Assembly: GCF_001865575.2 (NCBI RefSeq)
Contig: NZ_CP017561.2
Span: forward strand, 2,914,001 to 2,978,000
DNA length: 64,000 nucleotides
Origin: Paraburkholderia sprentiae WSM5005
GTDB taxonomy: Bacteria; Pseudomonadota; Gammaproteobacteria; Burkholderiales; Burkholderiaceae
Direction: 5' to 3'
Part shown: positions 39,706-48,783 of the stretch, piece by piece
How the letters are laid out: each line of letters begins with the position of its first letter
Numbering within the stretch: the first letter of the stretch is position 1
The notes under the pieces: model-generated
The model's database searches: none
What the model was told of the DNA's origin: nothing
The model's input: the letters and a program-made list of their open reading frames with translations, nothing else
Made by a program: the position numbers and the translations under genes

Positions 39706-40758
39706 ATGAGCTCGACGCCCGATAAACCCGCTTCCCCCGGTACAGCGCCCACCCGCGCGGCGGCCGCCGTCGAGGCAACCGTCGAGCTGCTCTACCGCGC
39801 GCCGCTGTGGCTGCCGAACCGGCATGCGCAGACCATCGTCCCGTCGCTGTTCGCGCGCCGCCCCGCGGTATCGTTTCGACGCGAGCGCTGGGACACGCCC
39901 GACGGCGATTTCATCGAGCTCGACTGGGTCGCACACGATAGTCCGCCCACCGACGCCGCGCCGCTCTTCGTGCTGTTTCACGGCCTCGAAGGCAGTTCGT
40001 CGTCGCATTACGCGGTCGCGCTGATGGCGGCCGCGCGCGAATACGGCTGGCACGGCGTGGTGCCGCACTTTCGCAGCTGCAGCGGTCCGTTGAACCGACT
40101 GCCGCGCTTCTATCATCTCGCCGACAGCGACGAGGTCGATTGGATCCTGCGTCGCCTGCGCGCCGCGCATCGCGGGCCAGTGGTCGCGGCGGGCGTGTCG
40201 CTCGGCGGCAATGTGCTGCTGCGCTGGCTCGGCGAGCGGCAAGACGATGCGGCGCGGGTGGTAGCGGCCGCCGCCGCGATTTCGACACCGATCGACGTCC
40301 ATGCGGGCGGACGCGCGCTGTCGCAGGGCTTCGGCCTCGTCTACACACGCAGCTTCCTGAAGACGCTGAAGCAGAAGGCCAACCAGAAGCTCGAGCAGTT
40401 CCCCGGCCTGTTCGACCAAGACGCGATGCTCGCGAGCCGCACGATGTACGAGTTCGACAACGTCGTGACCGCGCCGCTGCACGGTTTTCGCAATACCGAC
40501 GACTACTGGAGCACCGCGACGACCCGGCCGCTGCTGCCGCACATTCAGGTGCCGACACTCGTGCTCAACGCGCGCAACGATCCGTTCCTGCCGGCCGCAG
40601 CGCTGCCGTCGCGGCACGAGGTGTCGGCGGCGGTCGAGCTCGATCAGCCTGAGCACGGTGGCCACGCGGGTTTCATGACCGGGCCGTTCCCGGGCCGCAT
40701 CGACTGGCTGTCGCGGCGCGTGCTCGGCTATCTGGAGCGGCACGTCGATCATGGATGA
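39706..40758 (+). CDS. YheT-family alpha/beta hydrolase
   Basis: 350 aa, AB-hydrolase of the YheT/EMB8 family. It opens with the family hallmark LWLPNRHAQTIVPSLF, then FHGLEGSSSSHYA (oxyanion loop), nucleophile Ser in AAGVSLGGNVLLR, acid in LNARNDPFLP and a His near EHGGHAGF. Substrate unknown; YheT is regarded as an esterase. It overlaps the next gene by 8 nt. Confidence 0.93.
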   Translation: MSSTPDKPASPGTAPTRAAAAVEATVELLYRAPLWLPNRHAQTIVPSLFARRPAVSFRRERWDTPDGDFIELDWVAHDSPPTDAAPLFVLFHGLEGSSSSHYAVALMAAAREYGWHGVVPHFRSCSGPLNRLPRFYHLADSDEVDWILRRLRAAHRGPVVAAGVSLGGNVLLRWLGERQDDAARVVAAAAAISTPIDVHAGGRALSQGFGLVYTRSFLKTLKQKANQKLEQFPGLFDQDAMLASRTMYEFDNVVTAPLHGFRNTDDYWSTATTRPLLPHIQVPTLVLNARNDPFLPAAALPSRHEVSAAVELDQPEHGGHAGFMTGPFPGRIDWLSRRVLGYLERHVDHG

Positions 40759-41326
40759 CATCGTTAGACAGGCGCTCGCCAAATGGCCGAACGTGCCGAG
40801 TTGCACCGGCTGGCTGATGCTCGACCGGCGCGGCAACTGGCGCATGCGCGACGAAGCGGCCCAGGCGAGCGGCGCGCCTGGCGTTCCGATCCGGCACGAG
40901 GCGTTGCTTGGCTTCATCAACCGGAACTACGAGGTCGATGAGCGCGGGCAGTGGTTTTTCCAGAATGGGCCGCAGCGCGTATATGTCGAGCTGGCTTATA
41001 CGCCGTGGGTGGTCAGGTTGTCCGCGCACGCGGATGGAACGCTCGCGCTGCACGATCAAGGCGGCGGCGCTTTCGAACCGGCGGCGGTGTTCGTCGATGA
41101 AGACGGCGGCATTCTGTTCGCCGATCGCTCACAGCCGGCGCGCATCGCGGTGCTGCACGATCATGACCTCGGAATCTTCTCCGATCACGCGACGCTCGCC
41201 GACGATGGCTCATTGAGCGGCGCGTTCCGCTGGAGCGCTCAAGTCACACTGCCGCTGCAAAATGTCCGACGCGATCAGGTGGCCGCGCGCTTTGGCTTCG
41301 TCGCGAGCCCGGCGGCGCAGGTCTGA
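40751..41326 (+). CDS. Conserved protein of unknown function
   Basis: 191 aa, overlapping the YheT-like gene by 8 nt and therefore translationally coupled to it. N-terminus MDDIVRQALAKWPNVPSCTGWLMLDRRGNWRMR, then YVELAYTPWVVRLSAHADG. It appears conserved in Burkholderiaceae (a DUF family whose number I cannot name reliably). No signal, no membrane segment, no recognisable catalytic motif. Convergent with the M48 protease gene 24 bp away. Confidence 0.8.
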   Translation: MDDIVRQALAKWPNVPSCTGWLMLDRRGNWRMRDEAAQASGAPGVPIRHEALLGFINRNYEVDERGQWFFQNGPQRVYVELAYTPWVVRLSAHADGTLALHDQGGGAFEPAAVFVDEDGGILFADRSQPARIAVLHDHDLGIFSDHATLADDGSLSGAFRWSAQVTLPLQNVRRDQVAARFGFVASPAAQV

Positions 41327-41350
41327 CGCCGACACCGGCGCGCTCACGTC

Positions 41351-43084
41351 CTATCCCTTCTCGTCGAGCCGCTCCTCCTTGTAGCGGTTCTCCATCTCGT
41401 GCAGGCGCGCGTCGACGGTCGCGAGGTCGTAATAGCCGATCGTCTTCAGGTCGCGCGCGTCTTTCAACTGCCGGATCGCCGATGGCCACGCCCCCTCCAG
41501 CGCGAACTTCTCCGCCATCGCGCGATGCTGTGTCAACGCGTCGCCACTGCCCGCGCTCGCCTGCGCGAGATACAGCCACCACGCGGGTTGATCGGGATGC
41601 GCCCGGGTTGCCTGCCTCGCTAGCGCCTGCGCGTCGGTGAAACGGTGCAGCGTCAGCAGCGTGCGGATGTGCATGTCGATCGCGGCGTTCGATTGCGCCC
41701 AGCGCTTCTGCGCGAACTCGGCGAGACGCGCGGCTTCGTCGGCGCGACCGGCGCACCGCGCGATGTCGGCCGCGAGCACGTCGAGGCTCGGCGACGTGCG
41801 CTCGGGCTCGCCTTGCGCGCGCGCGTCCGAGACGAACGTCGCGCGCGCGTTCGTGAGCGAGGCCGCCGCGTCGTCGTAGCGCTCGAGCAGCATCTGCCCG
41901 TACGCGATGCCGTACCAGTTCGCCGCGACGTTCAGCGCGGTGCGCTCGTCGATTTCCGCGCGCAGCCGCGCAATCTCGTCCGCATATTCGTTGCGCGAAT
42001 GGTCCTGCAACAGACGCGAGCGCGCCCGCACGAAGCCGTACTCGGCGTCCTGATGCGGTTGCCGGTACGGCGCGCGGCGCGCGCGGTCCTCCATGTCGGC
42101 GATCCGCTCGCCGGTCAGCGGATGCGTGCGCGCATAGGCCGGAATGCCGTTCTCGTTCATCGACGCGCGGTCGAGCCGGTGAAAGAACGTCGGCATCGCA
42201 TAGGCGTCGTAGCCGGCGCCGGCAAGCAGCAGAAAGCCGACGCGGTCCGCTTCCTGCTCGGCCGATCGCGAGAAGCGCAGCTGGCTGTCGACCGCATACG
42301 CCTCGCTGCCGAGCGCGATCGCGCTGCCGAGGTCGCCGCTATGCGCGAGTACGCCCGCCAGCACGCCGAACAGCACGCCGACGAGCGCCGCGTAGCCGCT
42401 GCGCTCGCCGTTCGAAATCATCCGCGAGATGTGCCGCTGCAGCACATGCCCCATCTCGTGACCCAGCACCGACGCTAGCTCCGATTCGGTCTGCGTCGCC
42501 ACGATCAGCCCCGTGTTCACGCCGATGAAACCGCCCGGCAGCGAAAACGCGTTGATCTGCGCGTCGCGCACCGCGAACAGCTCGAAGTCCGGGCGATAGC
42601 CGCCGATGTAGAGCGCGCTGGCCGCCGTCGCGAGCTTGGCCGCGACCGAGTTCAGGTAGTCGCGCACGAGCCAGTCGTCGAGATAGTCGGGGTCGCGGCG
42701 TATCTCGCGCATCACGCGCTCGCCGAGCTTGCGTTCGGCCTGCGGGGTCAGCGAGCCGGCGCCGCCGCTGCCGAGATCGGGCAATTGCTGTGCGACGATC
42801 GGCGCGCGCCAGTCGTTGCTGCCGGCTTTGCCGCCATGGCCGCCGTTACCGCCGCCATTGGAAAAGCGGCCTTGGGCGCCGCCGTAGGTGCCGAACACGC
42901 CGCGCGCGATGTCGGGCGGCAGAATCGGATCGGCATGCGCGTCGCTCGGGCCGCCGACGAGCGGTGCCTCGGACGATGTCGTTCCCGGTGCGATCGCCGC
43001 ACCGCCGGTCGACTGCGCGAATGCGCCCGGCGGTATCGCGAGCGCGACGCAAAGCACTGCAGCGAGGAATCGTTTTGGAGACAT
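41351..43084 (-). CDS. M48 family zinc metalloprotease with C-terminal TPR-like region (BepA-like)
   Basis: 577 aa, exported (signal FLAAVLCVALAIPPGAFAQ). A Gly-rich linker precedes the protease domain (about 115-360). Zinc site His209-Glu-Met-Gly-His213 in VLGHEMGHVLQRH with a third Glu in SAEQEADRVGF. The C-terminal half is helical and Ala/Arg-rich, resembling TPR repeats. The architecture is that of BepA/YfgC, a periplasmic protease-chaperone for outer-membrane proteins such as LptD. ATG 43084 is chosen because it starts the signal peptide. Confidence 0.9.
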   Translation of the reverse strand: MSPKRFLAAVLCVALAIPPGAFAQSTGGAAIAPGTTSSEAPLVGGPSDAHADPILPPDIARGVFGTYGGAQGRFSNGGGNGGHGGKAGSNDWRAPIVAQQLPDLGSGGAGSLTPQAERKLGERVMREIRRDPDYLDDWLVRDYLNSVAAKLATAASALYIGGYRPDFELFAVRDAQINAFSLPGGFIGVNTGLIVATQTESELASVLGHEMGHVLQRHISRMISNGERSGYAALVGVLFGVLAGVLAHSGDLGSAIALGSEAYAVDSQLRFSRSAEQEADRVGFLLLAGAGYDAYAMPTFFHRLDRASMNENGIPAYARTHPLTGERIADMEDRARRAPYRQPHQDAEYGFVRARSRLLQDHSRNEYADEIARLRAEIDERTALNVAANWYGIAYGQMLLERYDDAAASLTNARATFVSDARAQGEPERTSPSLDVLAADIARCAGRADEAARLAEFAQKRWAQSNAAIDMHIRTLLTLHRFTDAQALARQATRAHPDQPAWWLYLAQASAGSGDALTQHRAMAEKFALEGAWPSAIRQLKDARDLKTIGYYDLATVDARLHEMENRYKEERLDEKG

Positions 43085-43270
43085 CGCGAAGCCGGTTTGA
43101 CGAAGTCGACAAACGCCGCCCGCGGCCCGGACTAAGATGACGGGCAAGGGCGTCGCAGAACATTACAACGCAAAACGCAGAGCACGACACAGCGCACGTT
43201 TTATCAGCCGCCGCGACGATTCGGGGCCGCGCCGCGCTGCTATGATAGGCGCCCTCTGAAGGAGTCAACC

Positions 43271-43750
43271 ATGCCTGACCTCACTCATTTCGATGCGGCC
43301 GGTGACGCGCATATGGTGGACGTCGGCGGCAAGCAGGAGACCAGGCGCATCGCGATCGCGCGTGGCTCGATCCGCATGCTACCCGACACTTTCGCGCTGA
43401 TCCGCGATGGCAACGCCAAAAAGGGCGACGTGATCGGCGTCGCGCGGATCGCAGCGATCCAGGCCTCGAAGCGCACCGCCGATCTGATTCCGCTATGCCA
43501 TCCGCTCGCGCTGACGCGCGTGAAGGCCGATTTCGAGCTCGACGAGCAGATGCCGGGCGTGCATTGCACGGTTCAGGTCGAGACGTTCGGACGCACGGGC
43601 GTCGAAATGGAGGCGCTTACCGCCGTGCAGGTCGGGCTGCTGACCGTGTACGACATGTGCAAGGCGGTGGATCGCGGGATGACCATCACCGATGTGAAGG
43701 TGCTAGAAAAGCATGGCGGGAAGTCGGGGGATTGGGTCGCGCAAGCTTGA
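43271..43750 (+). CDS. moaC: Cyclic pyranopterin monophosphate synthase
   Basis: 159 aa, converts the MoaA product to cyclic pyranopterin monophosphate in molybdenum cofactor synthesis. Active-site features: Lys67 and His77 ([13 protein letters not shown]), Asp128 and Lys131 ([10 protein letters not shown]). AAGGAG lies upstream of ATG 43271, with a TATGAT -10 candidate at 43241-43246. Stand-alone here, with no other moa genes nearby; divergent from the M48 protease. Confidence 0.96.
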   Translation: MPDLTHFDAAGDAHMVDVGGKQETRRIAIARGSIRMLPDTFALIRDGNAKKGDVIGVARIAAIQASKRTADLIPLCHPLALTRVKADFELDEQMPGVHCTVQVETFGRTGVEMEALTAVQVGLLTVYDMCKAVDRGMTITDVKVLEKHGGKSGDWVAQA

Positions 43751-43781
43751 AGCGCGCTTCGGCAACTATCCGGGTAGCAAA

Positions 43782-44132
43782 ATGACCATCGACCAACTGC
43801 TCGAGCAGCTACTGGCGTTTCGCGACGCGCGCGACTGGCGGCAGTTTCACACGCTGCGCAATCTGATCGTCTCCACCGGCATCGAAGCCGGCGAGCTTCT
43901 GGAGACGATCCAATGGAAAACCGACGATCAGATCGACGCGCTGCTCGGCGATTCCGCGCAATCGACGAACCTCAGGCACGAGTGCGCCGACGTGTTCATG
44001 TATCTGCTGCTGGTCGCCCACACCGCAGGCTTCGACCTCGTCGACGCAGCAGCGGAAAAACTGAAGTTGAACGAAGCGCGCTACCCCGTCGACAAGGCAA
44101 AAGGCACGGCCGCGAAGTATTCCGAGCTTTGA
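43782..44132 (+). CDS. MazG-like nucleotide pyrophosphohydrolase
   Basis: 116-aa all-alpha NTP pyrophosphohydrolase of the RS21-C6/dCTPase-like group. The metal-binding pattern is in two helices: GIEAGELLETIQW (Glu cluster) and ECADVFMYLL (Glu/Asp). Such proteins hydrolyse non-canonical or excess dNTPs to monophosphates. ATG 43782 (MTIDQLLEQLLAF) is preferred to the longer frame that would overlap moaC. It lies 31 bp after moaC. Confidence 0.88.
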   Translation: MTIDQLLEQLLAFRDARDWRQFHTLRNLIVSTGIEAGELLETIQWKTDDQIDALLGDSAQSTNLRHECADVFMYLLLVAHTAGFDLVDAAAEKLKLNEARYPVDKAKGTAAKYSEL

Positions 44133-44189
44133 ACTTCGAGGCGTGGAAGCCTGGCTTGGCGCGAGCATGCCCAAGCCTCCGCGGTCCGA

Positions 44190-45974
44190 TCAATTCTCGT
44201 CGCTGCCGTCGTCGGGCGTCGCGTCGGCCGCCGGTGTGCCGTAGCGCTTCACCAACTGCTCCTTGAATCCCGCGAGCGACTTCTGCTCGTCGACGAGTTC
44301 ATACAGATAGCCGAGCTGCGCCGGCCAGTCCTTCAGTTCCTCGGCGAAGATCCGCAAGCGTTCGACCGTATCGAGCGCCGCCGCGGTATCGCCGGTCAGC
44401 GCCTGCAGCACCGCATAGCGACGCAGCACCGTCTCGCCCGGCAACAACGCGATCGCCTGCTTGTGCATCGCGAGCTTGCGTTGCAGGTTCAGCGGATTCA
44501 TCGGCTGCAGCGTCGCGAGACCGTATTCGCCCCACGCGCCGAACAGGAACGACGGATCGGCGCTGTACTGCTCGGCCGGACGCGCGCCGTAGTACAGCAC
44601 CTCGGCACGCGCATAGTCGCGATACACCGGATACAGCGCGGCGAGTCCGCCAAACACCACGACCGCGAATGCGCCGAGCGACAGATTCGCTGACACCGTA
44701 CGCAACGGCCGAGTTTCGAGCAGGCCCAACACGAACATCGCGGGCAACAGGAAGAACATGTACTGCTGCGGATACTCGACGAGCGCATGCATCGTCAGCA
44801 CGCCGATCAGCGCGATGCCGAATACGCGCGCCGAGCTTTGCGGCGCACGCACGACGCGCACGAGCCATGCGACGAGACCCACCAGCACGATCCCGAGGCC
44901 AATCAGACCGGTTTTCGCGAGCAGGTCGACAAAGATGTCGTGCGAGTTGTTGGCAATCTCGACGCCGCCTAGTTGCTTGACGAGCTGGAACTGATAGCTC
45001 GGAAATTCGCCCCAGCCGACGCCGAGCAGCGGATGCTGCTTGAACATGGTCCAGCCGTATTTCCACAACGCGAGGCGCGGCGCGATCTGGCCGGCGTCCT
45101 GGAAGCGCTCGGCCGCCGACTGACCGAGTTCGAGGTGGTAGCGCACATTGGCCCAGCGGATCAGCGCATTGATCACGAAGAACAGCACCGCAAGCGCGAT
45201 CGGGACCAGCCATTCACGGTTGCTGCGGCGCAGTTGCGGTTGGTGGCGCGTCTGCGCAAAAGCCATCCAGAAGCCGGCCACGACGATCACACCCATCTGC
45301 AGCCACGGACCACGCGACACGGTCAACGCGAGGCCGACCGAGAAAATTGTCGACACCAGCAGCCAGATCGGCACCGCGATGCGGCGCGTCTGCACGAGGT
45401 ACAGCGCTCCCGCCATCGCGAACGCGATATACGTCGCGAGGTGGTTGGCCTGCGCCATGTTGCCGAACGGCCGGCGCTCGACGGTCACGTTATACGCGAC
45501 GACGAGCGGAGCCACGCGCGTCTCGAGGTGAAACAGCTGGATCACCTGGCTGAACACCGCGAACAGACCGCCGACGATCAACGCCCCCGCCGCCCAGCGC
45601 AACGCGGTCTCGTCGAGCTTCACGCGCGCGAAGCCGTAGCCCGCGTGCACAGCCATCCACGCGGCAAGCAGGAAGCCCGCGCCGAGCCAGTTCATCGACG
45701 GCTCCGCGACCGGCAGCACCAGCGTCTGCACGACCAGCACGAGGCCGAACAGTAAAGGCACGAGCGCGACCGTGGGCGACGCGAAGCTCACGCGCGGCCG
45801 TGCGGACGCAACCAGCAGCACGACGGCCGCGCCAGTCAGCAGATACAGCGCGAGCGCGGTGAATTCGGCGTAGAAGGTTGGGATCGGATACGTATGGTTG
45901 GCAACCGCGTAGGGCAGGATCAACGCAAGTGCCAGCAGTACGAGAGACAGGTAACGCGCGAAAGGGGTGGGCAT
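44190..45974 (-). CDS. PglL/TfpO-type O-oligosaccharyltransferase (Wzy_C family)
   Basis: 594 aa, about 11-13 membrane helices and a C-terminal soluble helical region. The Wzy_C/O-antigen ligase domain contains the periplasmic loop NNSHDIFVDLLAKTGL with the conserved His of WaaL/PglL enzymes. Members transfer a lipid-linked glycan to pilin or other exported proteins. Immediate linkage to a type IV pilin gene (upstream, same strand, 161 bp) argues for pilin glycosylation rather than LPS ligation. ATG 45974 starts a proper first helix; the longer frame does not. Confidence 0.88.
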   Translation of the reverse strand: MPTPFARYLSLVLLALALILPYAVANHTYPIPTFYAEFTALALYLLTGAAVVLLVASARPRVSFASPTVALVPLLFGLVLVVQTLVLPVAEPSMNWLGAGFLLAAWMAVHAGYGFARVKLDETALRWAAGALIVGGLFAVFSQVIQLFHLETRVAPLVVAYNVTVERRPFGNMAQANHLATYIAFAMAGALYLVQTRRIAVPIWLLVSTIFSVGLALTVSRGPWLQMGVIVVAGFWMAFAQTRHQPQLRRSNREWLVPIALAVLFFVINALIRWANVRYHLELGQSAAERFQDAGQIAPRLALWKYGWTMFKQHPLLGVGWGEFPSYQFQLVKQLGGVEIANNSHDIFVDLLAKTGLIGLGIVLVGLVAWLVRVVRAPQSSARVFGIALIGVLTMHALVEYPQQYMFFLLPAMFVLGLLETRPLRTVSANLSLGAFAVVVFGGLAALYPVYRDYARAEVLYYGARPAEQYSADPSFLFGAWGEYGLATLQPMNPLNLQRKLAMHKQAIALLPGETVLRRYAVLQALTGDTAAALDTVERLRIFAEELKDWPAQLGYLYELVDEQKSLAGFKEQLVKRYGTPAADATPDDGSDEN

Positions 45975-46135
45975 CGAATCAACGGTGGGCGTCAGCAACC
46001 GGCGCACTATACAAAAAATTCGTTGCACTGTGCGCCGGCCCGGCCGAAATAGGCTGAAGTTCAGGCTTTTACGTTGTGGTTTCGACTCATCCGATCAGCG
46101 GCCGGCCGCTGTCTCGTCACCGACTTGTTTGACGC

Positions 46136-46750
46136 TTACGACCGGCATTCGGGCGGCGCCAGATTCGCCGCCAGTGTCGGCGCTTCGATCGGCATCGGCC
46201 CCGAGCCCGGCGCCGGCAACGACGACGCGCTCTTGCCGCTCGCAAAGCATTCCCACGTCAGCGCGCCGGTCTGCACCGCGTCCTTGCTCAACGCGACGCG
46301 CGCGCTCGGCGCATCCGCGTTGTCCGGCACCGAGGGCACCAGCGTCAGCGTGTTCGCAGCGGCCTGCGCGACGCGCGTCGAGTAGGTGATCGTGATCTGT
46401 CCGGTGTCATCGTCAATCTTGATGGACTCGACGTTGCGCGTGGCGGGCGGCGACGCATAACCGCCGCTGAACGCGTTGCCGCTCGCGGCGTTTTCGGCCA
46501 CCGCGAGCCGCGCCGACGCCGCGAGCGACAAGCCCTCGCCGATCCGGCTGCGCGCCAGATAGTCCTGATATGCGGGAATCGCGTAGGCCGCGATCACGCC
46601 GACGATCGCGAGCACGATCATCAGTTCGATCAGCGTGAAGCCGACGCCGAAGCGGCCGCAGATGCGCGCGAACCAGCTCGCGCGCCAGCGTGCGCGGCGC
46701 GACGTATGCGCGGATTGAGAGTAAGGGGAATACGGCAGGGTAACGATCAT
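46136..46750 (-). CDS. pilA: Type IV pilin with unusually long leader
   Basis: 204-aa prepilin. The prepilin peptidase site is G37-F38 in [15 protein letters not shown] with Glu at mature position 5, followed by the N-terminal helix [19 protein letters not shown] 46750 has AGGAG at ideal distance and no in-frame start lies between it and the cleavage site, so the leader is 37 residues, much longer than the 6-10 usual for type IVa pilins. Two Cys near the C-terminus (WECFAS and PPECRS) can form the D-region disulphide. The protein ends in Ser. Confidence 0.9.
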   Translation of the reverse strand: MIVTLPYSPYSQSAHTSRRARWRASWFARICGRFGVGFTLIELMIVLAIVGVIAAYAIPAYQDYLARSRIGEGLSLAASARLAVAENAASGNAFSGGYASPPATRNVESIKIDDDTGQITITYSTRVAQAAANTLTLVPSVPDNADAPSARVALSKDAVQTGALTWECFASGKSASSLPAPGSGPMPIEAPTLAANLAPPECRS

Positions 46751-46770
46751 CGGCAGACTCCTGATACGAG

Positions 46771-46804
46771 AAACGCCTGGCCCGTGGATCGGGAACAGGC
46801 GTTT
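46771..46804 (-). terminator. Hairpin between terC and pilA, probable terminator
   Basis: AAACGCCTG (46771-46779) pairs with CAGGCGTTT (46796-46804) with CCG/CGG pairing inside the loop. On the minus strand it lies 100 bp after terC and 20 bp before pilA; TTTCTC follows. It could end terC transcription or fold in the pilA leader. Confidence 0.5.
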
Positions 46805-46904
46805 TTATCGTAGCGAGCGAGGCTCGCGCGTCACAGTCAGCCGGATGGCCAGCTTGCGTTCGGACGGCATCAGGGTTTAGACAGCGACACCGTCAGCGCT
46901 CCGC

Positions 46905-47609
46905 TCACACCGCCGCGCGTTTCGCGTGACGACGCTTCAGCAGATAACCGACGACCACGACGAACAGCGCGCCCGCGATACTCATCCCGTACTCGGCGAC
47001 AGGCGTGTCGAGAACCGGCCAACGGTCGCCGGCTGGGTCGTTGACCATCAGGCCGCCCGCGATCCAGCCAAGCAGACCCGCGCCGAACAGCACAATGCCA
47101 GGAAAGCGATCGAGCAGCTTCAGAATCAGCTGGCTGCCCCACACGATCAGCGGAATGCTCACGACGAGGCCGAAGATCACCAGCGCCAGCCGATGCTCGT
47201 GCTCCGCGGCTTCGGCTGCGCCCGCGATCGCGATCACGTTGTCGACACTCATCACCGCATCGGCGACGATGATCGTCTTCACCGCCGATATCAGCTTGTC
47301 GGCCGGCTTGACGTTCTCATGCCCGTCGTGCGCCGGCGCGAGCAGGCGCACGCCGATCCACAGCAGCAGCAGCCCGCCCGCGAACTTCAGGAACGGCACG
47401 TCGAGCAGCGCGACGGCGAACGCGATCAACACGACGCGCAGCACGATCGCGCCGGCGGTCCCCCACACGATGCCGCGCATGCGCTGCGACGACGGCAGGT
47501 CCCGGCAGGCGAGCGCGATCACGACTGCGTTATCGCCGCCGAGCAGAATGTCGATGACGATGATCTGAAAGACCGCACCCCAATGGAGGGTGGCGAAGAA
47601 TTCGAGCAT
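46905..47609 (-). CDS. TerC family integral membrane protein
   Basis: 234 aa, seven predicted helices. The two conserved acidic motifs are DILLGGDNAVVIALA (helix 1-2) and ADAVMSVDNVIAIAGA (helix 5), the pattern of TerC/Alx/YjbE proteins, which export or balance Mn2+ in several bacteria. ATG 47609 starts directly at helix 1; the frame upstream is unconserved. I looked for a yybP-ykoY manganese riboswitch in its leader and found none. Confidence 0.92.
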   Translation of the reverse strand: MLEFFATLHWGAVFQIIVIDILLGGDNAVVIALACRDLPSSQRMRGIVWGTAGAIVLRVVLIAFAVALLDVPFLKFAGGLLLLWIGVRLLAPAHDGHENVKPADKLISAVKTIIVADAVMSVDNVIAIAGAAEAAEHEHRLALVIFGLVVSIPLIVWGSQLILKLLDRFPGIVLFGAGLLGWIAGGLMVNDPAGDRWPVLDTPVAEYGMSIAGALFVVVVGYLLKRRHAKRAAV

Positions 47610-47666
47610 GGAAAAAGAATAAGAAAAATTGCCCGGTCGGATAGCAACCCGGCGCAAGCGCGGACG

Positions 47667-47696
47667 AAAAAAAACGGAGGAGTCTGCACTCCCCCG
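47667..47696 (-). terminator. Intrinsic terminator of sucCD
   Basis: On the minus strand CGGGGGAGT pairs with ACTCCTCCG (one G-T) around a GCAG loop and is followed by eight T. It lies 78 bp after sucD. Confidence 0.9.
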
Positions 47697-47773
47697 CTTT
47701 TCGGGACCGCCCGCTCGCGAAAGGATTTCGTAAGCGTATCAAAAATCGCGCGCCTATGGCACGCGAATTCGAT

Positions 47774-48655
47774 TTACAGCATCGCCTTCAGAAGACGCGC
47801 CATTTCCGACGGGTTCTTCGTGACCTTGATGCCGCATGCGTCCATGATTTCCAGCTTCGCTTCAGCGGTGTCCGCGCCGCCCGAGATCAGCGCGCCGGCG
47901 TGGCCCATGCGCTTACCCGGAGGCGCCGTGACGCCAGCGATGAAGCCAACCACCGGCTTCTTCATGTTGTCCTTGATCCAGTGCGCGGCGTTCGCCTCGT
48001 CCGGACCGCCGATTTCGCCGATCATGATGACGGCGTCCGTATCCGGATCGTCGTTGAACATCTGCATCACGTCGATGTGCTTCAGACCGTTGATCGGGTC
48101 GCCGCCGATACCGACTGCCGACGACTGGCCGAGGCCGATCGCGGTTAGCTGGCCGACTGCTTCATACGTCAGCGTGCCCGAACGCGACACGACGCCGATG
48201 CGGCCCTTGCGATGGATGTGACCCGGCATGATGCCGATCTTCAGCTCGTCCGGCGTGATCGTGCCCGGGCAGTTCGGCCCGAGCAGCAGCGTCTTGCGGT
48301 TTTCTGCGCGCATACGGGCCTTGAGCTCGATCATGTCGCGCACGGGGATGCCTTCCGTGATGCAGATTGCGAGATCGAGATCGGCTTCGACGGCTTCCCA
48401 GATCGCGGCGGCAGCGCCTGCCGGCGGAACGTAAATCACCGACACGGTCGCGCCCGTTTCAGCCTTGGCTTCAGCGACGCTGGCGTAGATGGGGATGCCT
48501 TCGAAATCTTCGCCGGCGCGCTTCGGGTTCACACCCGCGACGTACGCTTCGCGGCCGTTTGCGTATTCACGGCAAGCACGCGTATGGAACTGACCGGTCT
48601 TGCCGGTGATGCCCTGCGTGATGACCTTGGTGTCTTTGTTAATCAGAATCGACAT
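47774..48655 (-). CDS. sucD: Succinate-CoA ligase subunit alpha
   Basis: 293 aa, CoA-binding and phospho-histidine subunit of the TCA cycle enzyme interconverting succinyl-CoA and succinate with ATP or GTP formation. CoA-binding fold QGITGKTGQFHT, ligase domain GPNCPGTI, and active-site His252 in RMGHAGALISGG. Second gene of sucCD; the gap to sucC is 128 bp, larger than in many genomes. Confidence 0.97.
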   Translation of the reverse strand: MSILINKDTKVITQGITGKTGQFHTRACREYANGREAYVAGVNPKRAGEDFEGIPIYASVAEAKAETGATVSVIYVPPAGAAAAIWEAVEADLDLAICITEGIPVRDMIELKARMRAENRKTLLLGPNCPGTITPDELKIGIMPGHIHRKGRIGVVSRSGTLTYEAVGQLTAIGLGQSSAVGIGGDPINGLKHIDVMQMFNDDPDTDAVIMIGEIGGPDEANAAHWIKDNMKKPVVGFIAGVTAPPGKRMGHAGALISGGADTAEAKLEIMDACGIKVTKNPSEMARLLKAML

Positions 48656-48783
48656 ATATTGACCTCTGTTCGTTTGGCGTCGCGCGGTAGCGCCACTCGG
48701 CGCGATGCTTCACGCCTGTGTCGCTCGCGCGCCGCCACCCGTCAATTTGGCAAATGAGCTGTAAATGCGCCGTGGGCTTTGGC

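Noticed and set aside
47610..47773. yybP-ykoY manganese riboswitch upstream of terC
   Set aside because: The conserved blocks of that RNA are absent; the only structure is the sucD terminator.
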